Assembly: GCA_030549495.1 (NCBI GenBank)
Contig: JAUIRK010000871.1
Location: 62,001-126,000, forward strand
Direction of reading: 5' to 3'
From: Nectonema munidae
Taxonomy: Eukaryota > Nematomorpha > Nectonematoida > Nectonematidae
Length of the DNA: 64,000 bases
Shown here piece after piece: positions 11,701-24,527 of this stretch. Below the pieces are notes generated by a model that ran no database searches, had not been told where the DNA came from, and was given only the letters and a program-made list of their open reading frames with translations. Each line of letters begins with the position of its first letter. Positions within the stretch are counted from its first letter, which is position 1. The translations under genes and the position numbers were made by a program.

Positions 11701-13139
11701 ATACTTCTTTTTTATACAAACACTGTTGAAAAGTGTCTCCAAACCTATCAATTTTCTAAGTCATATAATCCCTTGTTTCCGATTGATCCTAAATATAATG
11801 TTAAATAATTCGCTATCACAAACCGTAGAAAATTTATTCTTTCAAATTGTTTGTATTAATAGATTAGTGTAAAGATAGCATACTTTGTAGAATATTGAAG
11901 GTAACTGATTGGTTGTGCTATTAAAGTACGTAAACTTCCATTAAATTGTAAGTTTTAAGAAAGCCATAATCCATAAACAAATAAAATTGGTAATTTTAAG
12001 AAAAAGACCAAATGACTTTTAATATTCTATTACTCGCTATATTTGCATCGGGTCTGTGCCCTAGTATGTCAGATACCGGATCCATGCCTGTATGTGATAT
12101 AGTATAAATTAATCCAAGAAGTTGATTTAAAAATAAAAAAAACAATTCTTTTGTTAATTTCCTTGCTAAGTAATTATTTAATTATTTAATTCTTGAGATA
12201 TTTTATATTTTCATGTTTAGGACTTAATTTTGCATGCCTTCTCTTTTTCCAGTGTTGCCTGAATCCCAACAGCCTTGCTCAGCTGCTTATATCACATTTG
12301 ATATTAAAAAAGCACATTCTTGGCCTGAGTTAAGTTTTTGTTCGTCAAACTCTCACTTCTTACATGTACCTTTATTTTCTTGTTTCTTATGTTTTCTCTT
12401 TTTCACTACAAAAGGCTTAAACGTCCTATTCTTATTTTATAGTATAAAAGCGCACTTTCTATGCTTACCACATGCATTCCTCCTACTCTTTATAATGTAA
12501 TAGTTTTTTACAGTCTCATACGCACATATAATGACGTTTTAGTTATAGAGGTCTTGAAGTTTATAAAAATGGCCAAATTTCTCTCTAATAGTAGAATAAT
12601 GCTCCCGTTTCTAGGCTTGTTTTATCAAAATCTATAAATAAAAATATACCTCCCTTAATTTTATAACAAATCTACAAAATACATAACAGTATATACCTAG
12701 TTTTAAAATACATAATATTCTAACTTATTTTTGTTTATATAAAATTAAATTCAAAATGCGTTCTTTAATGATATATCATCTCTTTCAAATACATAATATA
12801 AATTATTTAAATTTTCGGTCAAATTGTATCCTCTTGTCTTTGCCGCTATTATCCTGAGCTTTGGTTACGTATATAAATATACTTAGGAGAGGATATAGAT
12901 ATAGTAATGATAATGGTGCATTAATGTTATTACTAAAAATATTTTTTTAAAGTTTACTTCCCTGGCATTTTTTTAAGTGAACAATCTCATAAAAAGCATA
13001 AAAATATAAAAAATTTAACTTTTTACAGAAAAATCATCTCCAGGATTTAAACCTAAAACTATATAACTTTAATTACATTTGATATTGTCTTATGAAGTAT
13101 AAAAATTATTATTCAAAAAGTTCATATCAATTTTTTATA
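8773..13139. other. AT-rich intergenic DNA, no gene recognised
   Basis: About 4.4 kb with only short ORFs (70, 94, 69, 82 and 88 codons), none with a recognisable domain. Homopolymer-rich, with no clear transposon ends. I see nothing I can support as functional. Confidence 0.55.
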
Positions 13140-13149
13140 TAAATAAAAA

Positions 13150-15900
13150 GGAAGCAATACTTTATTTAACGCGCAACTACAATACTTTCAAAAGTATAAG
13201 TACAGTCACGCGGAAAACATAAATTTAAAGATAAATATTTAAAGAAAAAATTAGATCATCATAACACTCAAAAAGATAAGTTTTCAGATTTTTTCTGAAA
13301 GCAGATAAATTTTCAGCTGTTTTCAAGAGTAATAAGGCAAAATGTTCCAGAGTTTGCATGCTTTCTACACAGGAGTTGACTTATCCAAAAAAGTTGAGAG
13401 GGAGTTGAAGTTTCTTGTTTCGATGACGGATGCTAAAGCAAATGGTTTTTGGTATTTAAAACACTTGTAAACTAAAACTAAAATTTTGAAAACAATTCTT
13501 CGTTCAATTTTCAGTCAGTGTAGTTCTTTTAGGACGTGAGAAACACTTTTTTGTCTTTTTATGCCAAAAATTAAGCGTGTGCAGTTATTTTGAAGAACTT
13601 GGAGTTTCTTCAGCTTTCCTTTTTGTGTTTCATAAAGCAAAGAATTGCAGTAATCAAAGCGGCTTACGACATAAGCATTGATCAGAGTTAGAAGGTGATT
13701 TTTTGAGAGAACTTTCTTGGATTGTTTCAAATTCTTTAGAAAAAGATAGCCTTCTTTTAATTTACTTTTAATAAAAGAATCATAGAGTAAGTTTTTGTCT
13801 AGAGGAACTCCAAGTATGTTAATTTCTTTTGAATTTTATAATGTTTTCTCTTCAATTTGGATATTTTCAAAAGATGAATCACACGCCATGAATTGAAAAT
13901 TATAACTTGCGTTTTTTAATCGTTCAGCTTGAGTCTGAATTTTTTCATTTCTTTTTTTATTTTTAAGTATAAATTAGGAATTCTTGTCTGAAGAGTTGAT
14001 TTTTCAAAGTTGATATGGAATGAAGTATAAACATACAAGTCGTCAGCGTAGGCCAAGATTTTTGAAAAAGTCAAGAAGAGAAGAGATGTAGATGTTGAAT
14101 AAGAAAGGTCCAAGAATGGAGCCTATCGGAACTCTATATTTTGTTCTAACAGATTCAGACAAAAATCCATCAATAGAAGTGTAGTGTGTCCTATCTTTAA
14201 AATATGAAAAAATCCTTTCAAAGCAGTAGCACACACAGCAATTTTTTTTCCATAATTTTCAGTATGATATTTCTGTCTATAGTATCGAAAGCTGGTTGGA
14301 TGTCAAGAGCAAGCAGTAGAGTATGAAGTTTTTTTGACATTTTAACTTTTATATCATTAACAAGCGTCAAAACCAACGACTCTATTCTACAATGTTTCTT
14401 ATAAGCAAAAAGACTTTCATTGTTCATGTCGTTGGCAGTGAGATGATCAGATAGTCTTTCAGTGCCACTCATTCAGCAAGCTTACTAAAAAACTTAGATT
14501 GGATATGGGCCTGAAATCATTAAGGTTGCCCATATGATCTCGAGAATTCTTGGGAATGGGAGTTAGAATTGCTTCTATTGAAAAGAAGAAAATTCCTGTA
14601 TCGAAAGACATGTTTATATAATAAACAAAAAAAAGAAGAAGGATATCGAGACAATATTTTAACATGTCCCGTTTTAAACTGTCAGCTCGTCCAATTTTGA
14701 TTCCGTGTGCAGCAATAATGTTTTTAAGTTCATCTTCAGAAGTTAGATGGATTTTTGTAAGCGAAGAACAGTATGTGTTTTCAATTACGACACCAGAGTC
14801 ATAACAGAAAAGAATTTTTACAACTAAATCTTCGACGATCATTATTGCTTTTCTGTGAAAAACTCATTGAAAGCATTTGCTAACTCGATTTTGTTTTCAA
14901 AATGAGAAAAAATGTCCTGGAGTTTTTTCATGGTAGACATTTCACGAACAAAGTTGTAAAGAGGTTTTGTATTCAGTTATCTGTTACTGACCAAAGTATC
15001 TCTTTTTATTTCCTTCTAATAGTAACGAAGTGGATTTTCTCAAGGCATTGTATTCTTCTCGGTCGTGGTGGCTACGAGTTTTTAACCATTTATTGTAGCA
15101 TTTTCTTCGATTTCTTAGTTTAACAAAGTCAGAGGTAATCCATTTCGGCCTTAGAGAAGCGATTTTTGGTAACATAATGAGCATGAATTTTTGTGATTTC
15201 ATCAATTGCAGAGCAGAAGTTTTCGAATGAAAAGGATATGATTATACTGTGATTTCGTTCAAAACATAACTTCGCTTTCAAATACAAATCTTTATCAACA
15301 GAGGAAAAAGTTCTGAAGACGACAGATTTCTGATTCATTTCCAATCTGTGCAACTGAAAGAAAAAACTATGGGATAGTGATCACTAAGATTGAGATGATA
15401 TATTTCAGTACTGAAATACGTCGTCAAGCAAGTATCACAAAAAATATTGTCTAAACAATATCCAGCAGTATGAGTTTGTTTTGACAATAATGGATAAAGC
15501 GCAAAAGTGTCAAGTAAGCTTAAGAACTTTAGAGCAGGTCTATTGTTAGAAACATCAAAATGCAAATTGAAGTCCCCAAGTATGACTTTATGAGGCGTAA
15601 CAATATCGAGCGATTGAATCCTATCAGATTTCCATTAGAAAATCAGTAAACGTGACATTTATCAATTTTTAAACAAGGACAAATTTCGGTGAAAGTTTGG
15701 TAGAGTGTTTCTATAATATGAAGGAGGGCAAAGAGGATCAAACTTACAATTAATAGCATAAAAAATCTTACTACACATGAAACATTCAATTGATTCGTGC
15801 TGAGCATTTAGATTACAAGTTTTGCAAATGCCAATTTCATCAAATAAACGAAAAGAAAGAAAACTTTCCGCAATTTTTTATTGTTGGAGTAAAAGCGATT
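13150..15900 (-). mobile_element. CR1/L2-like LINE, broken, minus strand
   Basis: Reading the minus strand from 15.9 kb down there are five parts. (1) A Cys-rich stretch (CKTCNLNAQHESIECFMC, about 15.78-15.85 kb) resembling the PHD-like finger of CR1 ORF1. (2) The second half of an endonuclease (ILGDFNLHFD near 15.57 kb; NLSDHYPIVFSF near 15.38 kb). (3) Reverse transcriptase blocks FRPISNLSFL (14.5 kb), LALDIQPAFDTIDRN (14.29 kb), GSILGPFLFNIYIS (14.1 kb) and AYADDLYVY (14.04 kb). (4) The C-terminal block SRFDYCNSLLY (13.66 kb), typical of CR1/L2/Rex elements. (5) AATAAA near the 3' end. Stops and frameshifts divide it into at least seven ORFs, and the first endonuclease half seems missing. 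It was an autonomous retroposon and is now inactive. The clade is inferred from motifs; the ends are approximate. Confidence 0.85.
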
Positions 15901-15965
15901 AAAAGATAATAATTTATATAAAAACTTATCTTTCTTGAATTTCGCTTCAAAATAAGATAATTTTA

Positions 15966-16646
15966 GATATTTTGCAGGAGTTGTAGTTAGACTTCATCAA
16001 AAAATGTTGAAATTAGGTTTGACTAAACCTCAATTTCTTGTTTACCAACATCATATCAAGGATAGCACCTTGAGACATGTTCTAGATTTTTATTTTCCTG
16101 TAAGCTCAATTGATTCTAGTATGAACTATGAGTTCATAGAGATTATAGCTAAAAATTATGATGAATTAAAAAAATTATATTTTTATCTTGGCTGGAGGGA
16201 TGATTTAAAATATTTGTATATAGCTATGGGTATAGAGTTTGAAAGAAAAAACAAGTTACCCGCAATACACTGCAAACATTACCTGTAATGCATAACGCTC
16301 CATGGAACTCTAGAGCAATTTACGCTCTTATTACTTATTTTCCTTTACCAGATTACAGAGAAAAACTAGAAAGTGCTGTCAATTTCATAGCATATGGTTG
16401 GCAAGAAATATGGTTCTCTAACCAAAAGTTTGAACATGAAAACTATGAAAAGCCTCTTGATTGCATTCAGAACACGAATGCAAAAGTGCTGAAAAATGGT
16501 TCAAAATTCACTGGGTGAAAGATACTTCAGTTGTTGACATACTGGGAACAAATGTTATTTCAGAAAGGCCAATAAAACTAATGGAAGATTTAAAGAAAAA
16601 TCGCAAAACCGACAAATATGTTGATTTAAAATTTGTTTTAAAATAA
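15966..16646 (+). pseudogene. hAT-like transposase, C-terminal half, broken (copy A)
   Basis: The open frame begins upstream of any ATG (AGVVVRLHQK, about 15978) and runs through LGLTKPQFLVYQHH, GWRDDLKYLYIA, NAPWNSRAIYALI, NFIAYGWQEIWFS and ISERPIKLMEDL, to a stop at 16646. It is split by a stop near 16286 and a frame change near 16490. The same blocks in the same order occur in copy B on the minus strand at 51470-53006 (IGCQHHILD, NARWKNSRVIY, NICAERAIK). The family is multicopy in invertebrates. Its D...NTG...QHH...W/NSR order resembles hAT RNase-H transposases, but the superfamily is inference. The N-terminal half is absent and a LINE lies at the junction. Confidence 0.7.
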
Positions 16647-18589
16647 TTTTGGTTAAATTGTGAATATAATTTTTCCATCAGCATATTTTAATTTTGTAAA
16701 ATTTAGCATATAAAAATAAGATTTTTTTAAAATAAGACTTTTTGATGTGTAAATTAATTTTAATATCATATTTAGTTTTTATACCAAAAAGTTCATTGAA
16801 AAAAACTACAGGGTAAACACAAAAAAATTTCATTACCCAAATGGTTCATGGTATACACAAATAATTAATTTATTTAACTGTATAATAAAAATATACTCGC
16901 TTGAATTTTAACTCACTTATTTGCGTCTATTCGTTTTTGTTATTTTAATGATGTTTTTCGTTTTAGAAGTCCTCTTTTCAATAGGCAAATGAGTTATTTT
17001 CTTATATCTTTTCATAAGGTTGTCTTCCGACCCCTTTAAATTAAACTAGGGTTTCCCATACTTTTTTAGACTCAGAACCATTTTGGCCCAGAAATATTTT
17101 AGAGAACTCCACATTTTGATATTCTTATCTGGTCGCAATGTAGTAACCTTTTTTGTAAGTATGCTATATAAGTTAACCAGTTTCAATTCTAGAGTTAGTC
17201 TCTTACAAAGATATTATTTATATTCTGAAGTATGACAAAATTGATTATCTTTTTAATGATGTACACACCATCCAAAATAGCGTCGACAAACGAAATGAAA
17301 GAATAACGCTGTATTTTATGTCTAAAATTTGAACTAAATTTAGCGCGGCTTGGGAACCATGACGAATTTTTTTTATATCAAATTCGACGACTCCAAATCT
17401 GGCTCTGCCTTCGTCATAAAAATAAAAATACTAATTGCATGCTTCAATATACATTATAATCTTTTCAGTATAACTTGTATTGGTGGTTTAAAAAAGAAAT
17501 AATAATTTTTATTTTATTCTGATTATTATTATCTAACACATTATGCAATCTATTACAATAAAAGACTTTTTATTTTATATCATTAACATATAAATTGAAA
17601 ATGCGACAATATATTGACAAAAATGAAATTCATATCCATATTGAAAAGTAATCTAAATTGAAATTTCAATAGTATTTGTTCTGAAAAACAAAATAAGCTC
17701 CAAACAAATCCACTTTGATGTTAGTTTGATTATCTTTTGTTTTTTATGAGTATAAAGCAACTATAGAGTTTTTATAGCAAGTCTGATGCTTAAAATAGTA
17801 AAGACAAAAGGATGATCTTTAGCCAGGGTATTCAAAACTTTAACGATAAAAGACATTGGAATTTTGGAAAAGGTAAAAAATATTTTAAAAGTAATAATAG
17901 TGCTTATGGTTAAAATTTTTTTAATCGATTTATCGTAATTTTTATCATTGTATAAATTTTGACAATAATATTTTAGAACTATAGTAGCGCGTATAGTATA
18001 TGATTGATCTTACTGCCTTATCGTATTAGAAAAGTCTTTATAGAGAGGATTAACAAAAGCCTCCCGGACACCTGATAGTAAAAAACCCTTTTCATTTGCA
18101 GTCAAATTTCTATGTTTTTTGGAATAAATGCGTTCAGTGTTCTTTTAAAATATTTCTGTTGATTTCAAATATTTCTTAAATTTAAAAATGTTTTTTGTAA
18201 ATATATGAGTACTCCTCATTCCTCAACTATGGAAAGAAATTTGGAATTCCCTAAATTGAAATTTGTTTGCTTACAATAAAAATATAAGATAAGTTTTTAT
18301 TTCTGACTTCACAATATTATTCAAAAACTAAATTGTCCATTTTTTCATTCATTGACCTTAGCGAGGTTGGCTTGGTATTTGAACAATTTCTCTATAAATC
18401 TAGTTTTATCTTAGTCAGAAACAAGAACTTGAATTAGCATTGCACTTTATACATTTATCATGCATTTCTCATATTTTACTGTAGAGTCAGGTGTACACGT
18501 TTTTTGTTGTTGTGCTATATGGATTTTATAAGTACAAATAAAAGGTTGATTATAAAGTATGAACAAAAAATATAAAATTTCATTACTAC
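16647..18589. other. AT-rich DNA with a possible decayed hAT MITE
   Basis: No gene is recognised. At about 17047-17361 the ends AGGGTTTCCCATACTTTTTT and GGCTTGGGAACCATG resemble the CAGTGGTTCCCAAACTTTTT ends of hAT MITEs such as 53466, but no target duplication remains. The rest is low-complexity AT-rich DNA. Confidence 0.4.
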
Positions 18590-19557
18590 TAGGGATGTAC
18601 CGGGTATCCTAAAAATATTCGGTTGGCCGGATATCTGGCTAAAATTTTACTATATCCGAAATTCGGCCTTACTACCAGCTATTCGGATAACCCAGCCGGA
18701 TAACTAATATTAAATTACTATTATTTTGAGCAATAACACAAATATATCATTTTTTATAAAACTGTGTTTAACTTCATTGCAATTATAGAGAATTTAAATA
18801 TAACACTTATGAATAAAAAAATTTCACTTTCTATTTTTCTAAAATTATTAAGCTTTCGTGTCAAATATTTTTTCTTATCTCATCCTACCAATTTAAAATA
18901 AATATACTTTACATGTTAATGAACTTGAAAATAAAAAAATGTGTTAAATTTATTTTCTACCAGTTCGAAACTTTTTACTCTTTTACAAGTGACAAAATAT
19001 TAAAAATTAGGATACATTTTCAAAATATTTCAAGGTAAATACAGTTAAAAATCAAACTTTAACAATTTTTAATGATGTTTTTTAAATTGCTATATGCTAG
19101 TATCTTTTTTATCTTATTTAAAATAATTGTATTTTTGTGTAATAATTCAAATTAAATTTTTTTAAAGATTTTACTAAACGAAATAAGCTTTAAAGCTTAA
19201 GGAATAAAAACAGAATTTAAAAAACTCAAAAATCAAATTCTTGCTTAAGTAAAAATATGAACTCTAATTACAAAATTAAAATCATAATGATTTCAAAAAT
19301 AAGAATTTATTTTTAAACCCTCTCTGTAAATATTTCCAATTTGCAGGTTTTTCTATTTTTTAAATTTGATCTGAAATTTAAATAAATGCAACAAGATTAT
19401 ATTTTTTGAATAATAATAAAACAGTTAAACAAAATAAATATGCGCATAGTTTAATTTAATATCCAGCCAGATATCCCGAAAATCTTATCGGATAACTGAA
19501 TCCGACTCTTTTCAAAATCTGGTTAACCAGTTTTATTGCTATCCGACACATGCCTTA
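18590..19557. mobile_element. TIR element with TAGGGATGT ends, about 968 bp, non-coding
   Basis: Left end TAGGGATGTACCGGGTATCC; right end GCTATCCGACACATGCCTTA, an inverted match with several mismatches. Near the ends are repeated GGCCGGATATC / ATTCGG blocks (18.61-18.71 kb; 19.46-19.51 kb). The AT-rich centre has no transposase. The TAGGGATG start and sub-terminal repeats suggest a non-autonomous hAT, but the flanks share only a partial duplication. Confidence 0.55.
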
Positions 19558-20232
19558 TTACAATTCAACTTTTTTTAGTACACTTGATATACAATGATAA
19601 ACAGATGATGTAAAACTCAACCAATAAAACACTTTTGCAAAATTTACAATACTTACAATTTGCTCTATTTGTTTGCTGTATATTTATAGTGAAATGTCAA
19701 ACGTATAAAACGTGATAAGTTCACCTTGTATTTTGAAGTCGTAAGCAGTGATGGCCACCTCTATGGTACGGTTCGAAAAGAAATTTCGTATTATCAAACT
19801 TCACTTATTTTCGTGGCGTAAAATCACATCGGAAAAATATGTTATTTAAAAAACGTATCAAAGTCAAAAAGATTTTTTAACTTTGCGAATAAATTCCTCC
19901 AATACACTCATTGCATATTAATATTATGTTTTTTAATTTTTATTTATTCATTTAGAGACGATATCAAGAAGTTAATTTGAAATCATAAAAGCAGAATTCA
20001 AAAACATCAAATTTGATATATAATGTTGAATAACAAATTCAAGTTTATTCAAAATTTAATTATTGCAACGTAAAAAAGAGTGATCTCAATTATGTCGTCT
20101 TTTAATCGAATTTTGAAAGACAGAAATAGTTTAAATAATAACTTTTCTCTTGTATATAAATTGCGTAAATAAATGAATTAGCTATTTAATCTTTTATCTA
20201 ATTACATTTACTGATCTATATATATATAGTAT

Positions 20233-20664
20233 ATGATATTCTTTATGAATTATGTTACATGTGTTTGTGGTGAACAAATAAAGCACAAGACCATATTGAC
20301 TGGAATATGTTATCCCTCAAGTAACGGGCTTGGACGTAATAAGTCTAATTACAACTCACAGATTCAAAAAATAAAAACCAATGATCAAACTCGTACCGAA
20401 TTTCGATATTTTTCGTATGATAATTTCGAATCGCATTTTGTTACAAATATAAAAGGTCCTCTTTCAATAATTTTATCATTAAAATGGAATGTTATTCTAC
20501 GTGTACTTTACCCACAATATTTGTTGTACCGATTTATCCAAATGTTGCCTCAATTGTATTTGGCGAAAACCTGGAGGAGTCAGAAAATGGAAATAAAATC
20601 ATTTTATATTTTAACTAAAAAATTCGTAGATTTGATTCTAATAATTTGGAAATCAGATTTTTAA
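20233..20664 (+). CDS. Unrecognised 143-codon ORF, doubtful
   Basis: This is the second-longest non-repetitive ORF, starting at an ATG-type codon. The N-terminus has Cys residues (YVTCVCGEQIKHK) and the remainder is basic and hydrophobic without a known motif. In the next forward frame, about 20490-20620, the stretch NVASIVFGENLEESENGNKI has a more protein-like composition and could be a decayed exon. It lies about 2.8 kb upstream of the first RhoGEF exon I recognise; no link could be shown. It may be chance or an unidentified pseudogene. Confidence 0.2.
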   Translation: MIFFMNYVTCVCGEQIKHKTILTGICYPSSNGLGRNKSNYNSQIQKIKTNDQTRTEFRYFSYDNFESHFVTNIKGPLSIILSLKWNVILRVLYPQYLLYRFIQMLPQLYLAKTWRSQKMEIKSFYILTKKFVDLILIIWKSDF

Positions 20665-21741
20665 GATTTTCTGACATGACTACAACATAAACTTGATTTC
20701 TGTAAATTTTTTACATTAAAATTTCCAATAAAAGATTGATCTATGATAAGATTAAAAGTAAATTTCTAATTCTAGTATTTCTAGGCCCAGGGAGCACACC
20801 TCCGTGGAATTTGGTTTCATGAGGTATGTTGACAAAATCAATTATAATCAAATCATCGAAATTCAATTTTCTTTTAATTAAAAAAAATTCATATGATACT
20901 TAAGATTTTTAATTTGTTCCAACATTTATACCCAAAATTGATTTAATTTGACTATTTTTTAGAGAGAAACAGAATTATTAACTTCTTATATGCTCCAGAC
21001 ACTTCTCCCTGATTTTAAAGCTAAAGAAAGTTTTTTCAATCCAGTTGGAAAAAGCTTCAATTCAGAACTCTCATATTCTTGTAAAAGAACCATGGCAACT
21101 AGCTTCAATAATAGTTAGTCTGTTTTTTGACTTTATTTCTATTTTTTTCTTTTCTAATGCATAGTTTTTTGCTTCCGTTAAAATATTGTAAAGTTGAAGT
21201 AGTAATTATTCAATATTAGAAAAAAGGAAATTTGGTTTGTTTCAAAAAGCAATAGAACGGCAGTTAAAATTTATTAAGTTTTCTTCCATATTTTATATTT
21301 TTAAAGCTATTTTTTTATCCAAAGTTTTATATTGGACTTTTTTAATCGGTGTGCTTATAAGATTAAAACAAACAATTTATTTTAATATTTGCAGGTCTAA
21401 ATTGGCGTTGTTTCAAAAAGTAATGGAATAGCACCTATTTTTTTTGCTAAAATTAGTCAGATAACATATGATAACAGATAAAGGTTTTGGAAAGGTAAAA
21501 ATTGGTCAAGCAGAAAGTATAAAAGAAAACTATGATATGACTATAATTTGAACATATTTCATAATTATGAAGTTTATTGTGATAATATTATGATAATATG
21601 GGCGATATGTACAACTGGGTTTTGGGAGCAAAACATTTGCCCTGTTGACATTTGCCTATTGGACATTTGCAAACTTAATAATTCAAGTAAAGGACATTTG
21701 TCGCGTAATAAATTTTTTCTGTATTCTCAAATTGGGTTTAA

Positions 21742-21855
21742 CCCATTTAGTACCAATGTTCCCAAAGGCAACACAGACTTCAGTAATCTTTATTTAATTC
21801 TGTTTAAAACAAGAGTTCGCCTGCGTTTCCTTTAGGAACATTGGTACTGAATGGG
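21742..21855. mobile_element. TTAA-type (piggyBac-like) MITE
   Basis: TTAA at 21738-21741, then CCCATTTAGTACCAATGTTC; ends GAACATTGGTACTGAATGGG with GTAA at the right. Arms of about 25 bp are well paired. The internal TTCGCCTGCGTTT block marks the family. Confidence 0.82.
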
Positions 21856-22444
21856 GTAAGTAAAATATCATTTAGTTGTTAATAAGGTTGGATATAATTA
21901 GTAAATTAGTTATCGAGATAATTAACTAGTTAGTAAGCTAGATTTTGGATAGCTATTTGGGTAGAGCGCGTAATAAGACACCACGCTGATTCACATTTGC
22001 CTCTTAAAATTAAATTTTGTATTATTTAGGTATATAAGCATAAAATAAGCATTTGTTTTTGTAAAATATAACATAAATTTTTTTATGACTTTTATAAAAA
22101 ATAATTTATAAAGTAATATCTTTTTATTTTTTGTTAACATTGGCGTCCGCAGAAGGGGAAAACATTTGCGCCCTCTGGAATTTATGGGAAAAAGTAAGAA
22201 AAATACAAAATGAATAAAAAAATTACATCAAAATGCAAAATACATTTATTATTTAATACCGTAATTATATTATTACTTAGACTTCCTTATTATTACTACT
22301 TCTATTGTTGGAACCGAAAGGTTGGGGGTTCACCTCCACCACCACCCCCCCCCCCCTCTATTTTTAAAAATTAAAAAATAATAAATTAGAACTGAAAACA
22401 GTATACACTTTTTTACATATTTTTTAAATAACCAAAATTAATTT

Positions 22445-22800
22445 TTGTTTCTCAACACTCATTGCTACTCAATGAATTGTGAAAAAATTGTAGACTGTAA
22501 AATTATTAGCGATGGAGCATGTAATTTCGAAAACTATAATCCAGTTTTGCTTGAACCTGTAGAAAAAATTAAATATGATTATTTGCCTGAAATATTTTGC
22601 TTCTTACCGAACAACGGTAAAATTCATCAAAAAGTAAATTTTGAAGATTTTAATTTACATTTTAAGATGAAGTATTTATCGCCTTATATTCATTCTTATT
22701 AGTTCAATGCAATTGAATACGCGTTTTCAAAAATAAAAAATAACACATTTAAAAGGAAAGGAATGTGAAAAAAGTCATATAGGTCAAATCATTGCGCTAA
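22445..22800 (+). pseudogene. DDE_3 (IS630/Tc1-type) transposase fragment
   Basis: The translation ends with NLHFKMKYLSPYIHSY, then (after a stop) FNAIEYAFSKIKNNTFK. This is the end of DDE_3 transposases, where ...YLPPYSPxLNPIExxFSKxKN precedes the catalytic Glu. Upstream FLPNNGKIHQKVN corresponds to the D-N-x-x-I-H block with its Asp replaced. Only the C-terminal third is visible and it is broken. A separate DDE_3 relic is on the minus strand at 57.6-58.1 kb. Confidence 0.65.
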
Positions 22801-23447
22801 ATAAAGAAAATAAGTACTAACGTCTGTCAGAATAATTTTCCTCGCGCAGCAAAAAGGATTAATTTGCCAAGAATGTGTTTAAATATTTTTTTGTTAATAA
22901 CTTGCTTTAATTTTGTTCCTTAAAATAATTTCTCTTTGAATGATTGAAATGTATTCATATATAAGAAGAATGGTTAAACACTAAAATGTAGAAATAAAAT
23001 TTGAAAAATGCATTTTCGAATTCCAAAAGGGTGTTTACGGAATTGCAAAAAGGTGCGACGGAACTGAAAATGGTATATATATGTTTCATTGGTTTTAATT
23101 AAAATTTTTCATTTAGAATCATTTTCATTTTTATAAACAGGTATACTGAAAATGCTTTTATTGTGCCCTGAAAAAGCCTGACACAAGTACCAGGCACACT
23201 ATTATTTTTCGTAGTCGAGTTGAAAATGGCCAGTTTTATTCGAGTATATAAAAATTTTAAAAGCGCGAACTCAAACCAAAAGAGCGCAAACTTATTAGTT
23301 CCTTGATTTTTTAAATTTATTAAAAAAAAAGTAGATATAAAATATGTACCATATATAATGATTTATTTTGATAAATGAAAAGTATTATGGACTTTTGTGT
23401 GCTTACATTTCAATCAGTTAAAAGCATACATTTTTAAAACTTTTTAG

Positions 23448-23791
23448 AGTTAAGGTCATTTTCAGATTGTAATATTTTCAAGTCTTTTATTCCACGCAAA
23501 AAGTCTTTCAAATCAGAGTCTTTTGCTGCCCCCAACTCACCCTATTTCGATGTAGCAAAAACAGTAGCAGCAGCTGGTGGTAATACCACAGATGTATTCA
23601 GTAACAGAGGAGATGCCCCTTCTCCCTCTGTTCAGCATTCATCTTCTCTTTCAACTTCACATTCCTTCCACTCTTTGGCTTCTTCACCCGTCTCTCGCTT
23701 TTCCACTCCCCTTTCCTCTAAATCCAGGCTGAAAAAGTCGAGAAAAGGAAGCAAAATTTTTACTCACATGAATAGCTATCGCAAGAAATAC
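23448..23791 (+). CDS. RhoGEF exon 1 of 9 seen: Ser-rich N-terminal region
   Basis: Open from the acceptor (TTTTTAG at 23447, or the overlapping AG at 23449) to the donor TAC|GTAATT. It encodes about 114 residues: LRSFSDCNIFKSFIPRKKSF, then a low-complexity Ser/Pro/Thr stretch and a basic tail (RLKKSRKGSKIF). No domain; Ser-rich basic segments precede the C1 finger in several Lbc-group RhoGEFs and are usual phosphorylation and 14-3-3 regions (inference). It has clearly higher GC than the flanks. There is no initiator Met in frame near the start, so upstream exons must exist. The donor has C at -1, so a slightly earlier end is possible, but phase 0 fits the next exon. Confidence 0.75.
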
Positions 23792-24388
23792 GTAATTCTT
23801 TTGAAATTCCTTCAATATCCTTTAAATCGAACCTTAATTTTTGATAAAAATTAAAAGAACTGTCACTTGATAAAACCTTAAGCAAATGGATTAGATATTG
23901 ATGAACAAAAGTAAATGAAATACACGTCGTCAAAAGTGAAGCAGATAGATATATGACCTGTTTATAATTCTTTCATCGAGATAAGTTAGATATAGTGTTG
24001 TATTCTGATTTCTATTAATATAAATTAAATAATAATAATTTAGCTTGTTAACGAAGTTAATACCCCAAAGACTAATCAACTAATTCAACTAATTATATGA
24101 ATAGAAAACCAATGATCTGACCAATTTATTTGTAATTTCAGCTATTTTCTGATACCATGAAAAACGGTTTTACAGATTATGCATAATTTTATAGCATACT
24201 TTTGAAAAATTCCTATCGTTCAAAATTCCTATATCCATTTTTATTCGTTGAAAAAGGTTATCAACTTTTTGAACTAATTAAAAATATGCAATTTTTTATT
24301 AATAATACGATTTTCTTTTATAACGACTCAATTCTTTTCATTTCTATTGTATCTATTGTTTTATTAATGTTTTTCTTTTAAAATTTAG

Positions 24389-24527
24389 TTGGATAAGAGT
24401 AGCCTTTTTGCTAAAAAGAATCAACATTTATACGTGCCATTAACAATTTTTGCTACATCTTGTCAGCTTTCTTGCAATATATGTCTTCAGAAATTCAACG
24501 ATAATGAAATAGCTCTAAAATGTGAAA
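24389..24527 (+). CDS. RhoGEF exon 2: first half of C1 zinc finger
   Basis: Acceptor AAATTTAG, phase 0; donor GAAA|GTAAGC, phase 1. It encodes 46 residues, including NQHLYVPLTIFATSCQLSC, then NICLQKFNDNEIALKCE. These supply the first His and the first three Cys of a C1 finger (H, C-x2-C, C-x2-C split by the intron). The Hxxx-P-xTI...C-x2-C pattern is that of the atypical C1 of GEF-H1, p190RhoGEF and AKAP13. The spacing His-x15-Cys is longer than the usual x12. Confidence 0.85.

Noticed and set aside
18590-19557. Reading the GGCCGGATAT-rich ends as a satellite array
   Set aside because: The blocks are confined to the two ends of a single element with inverted termini.
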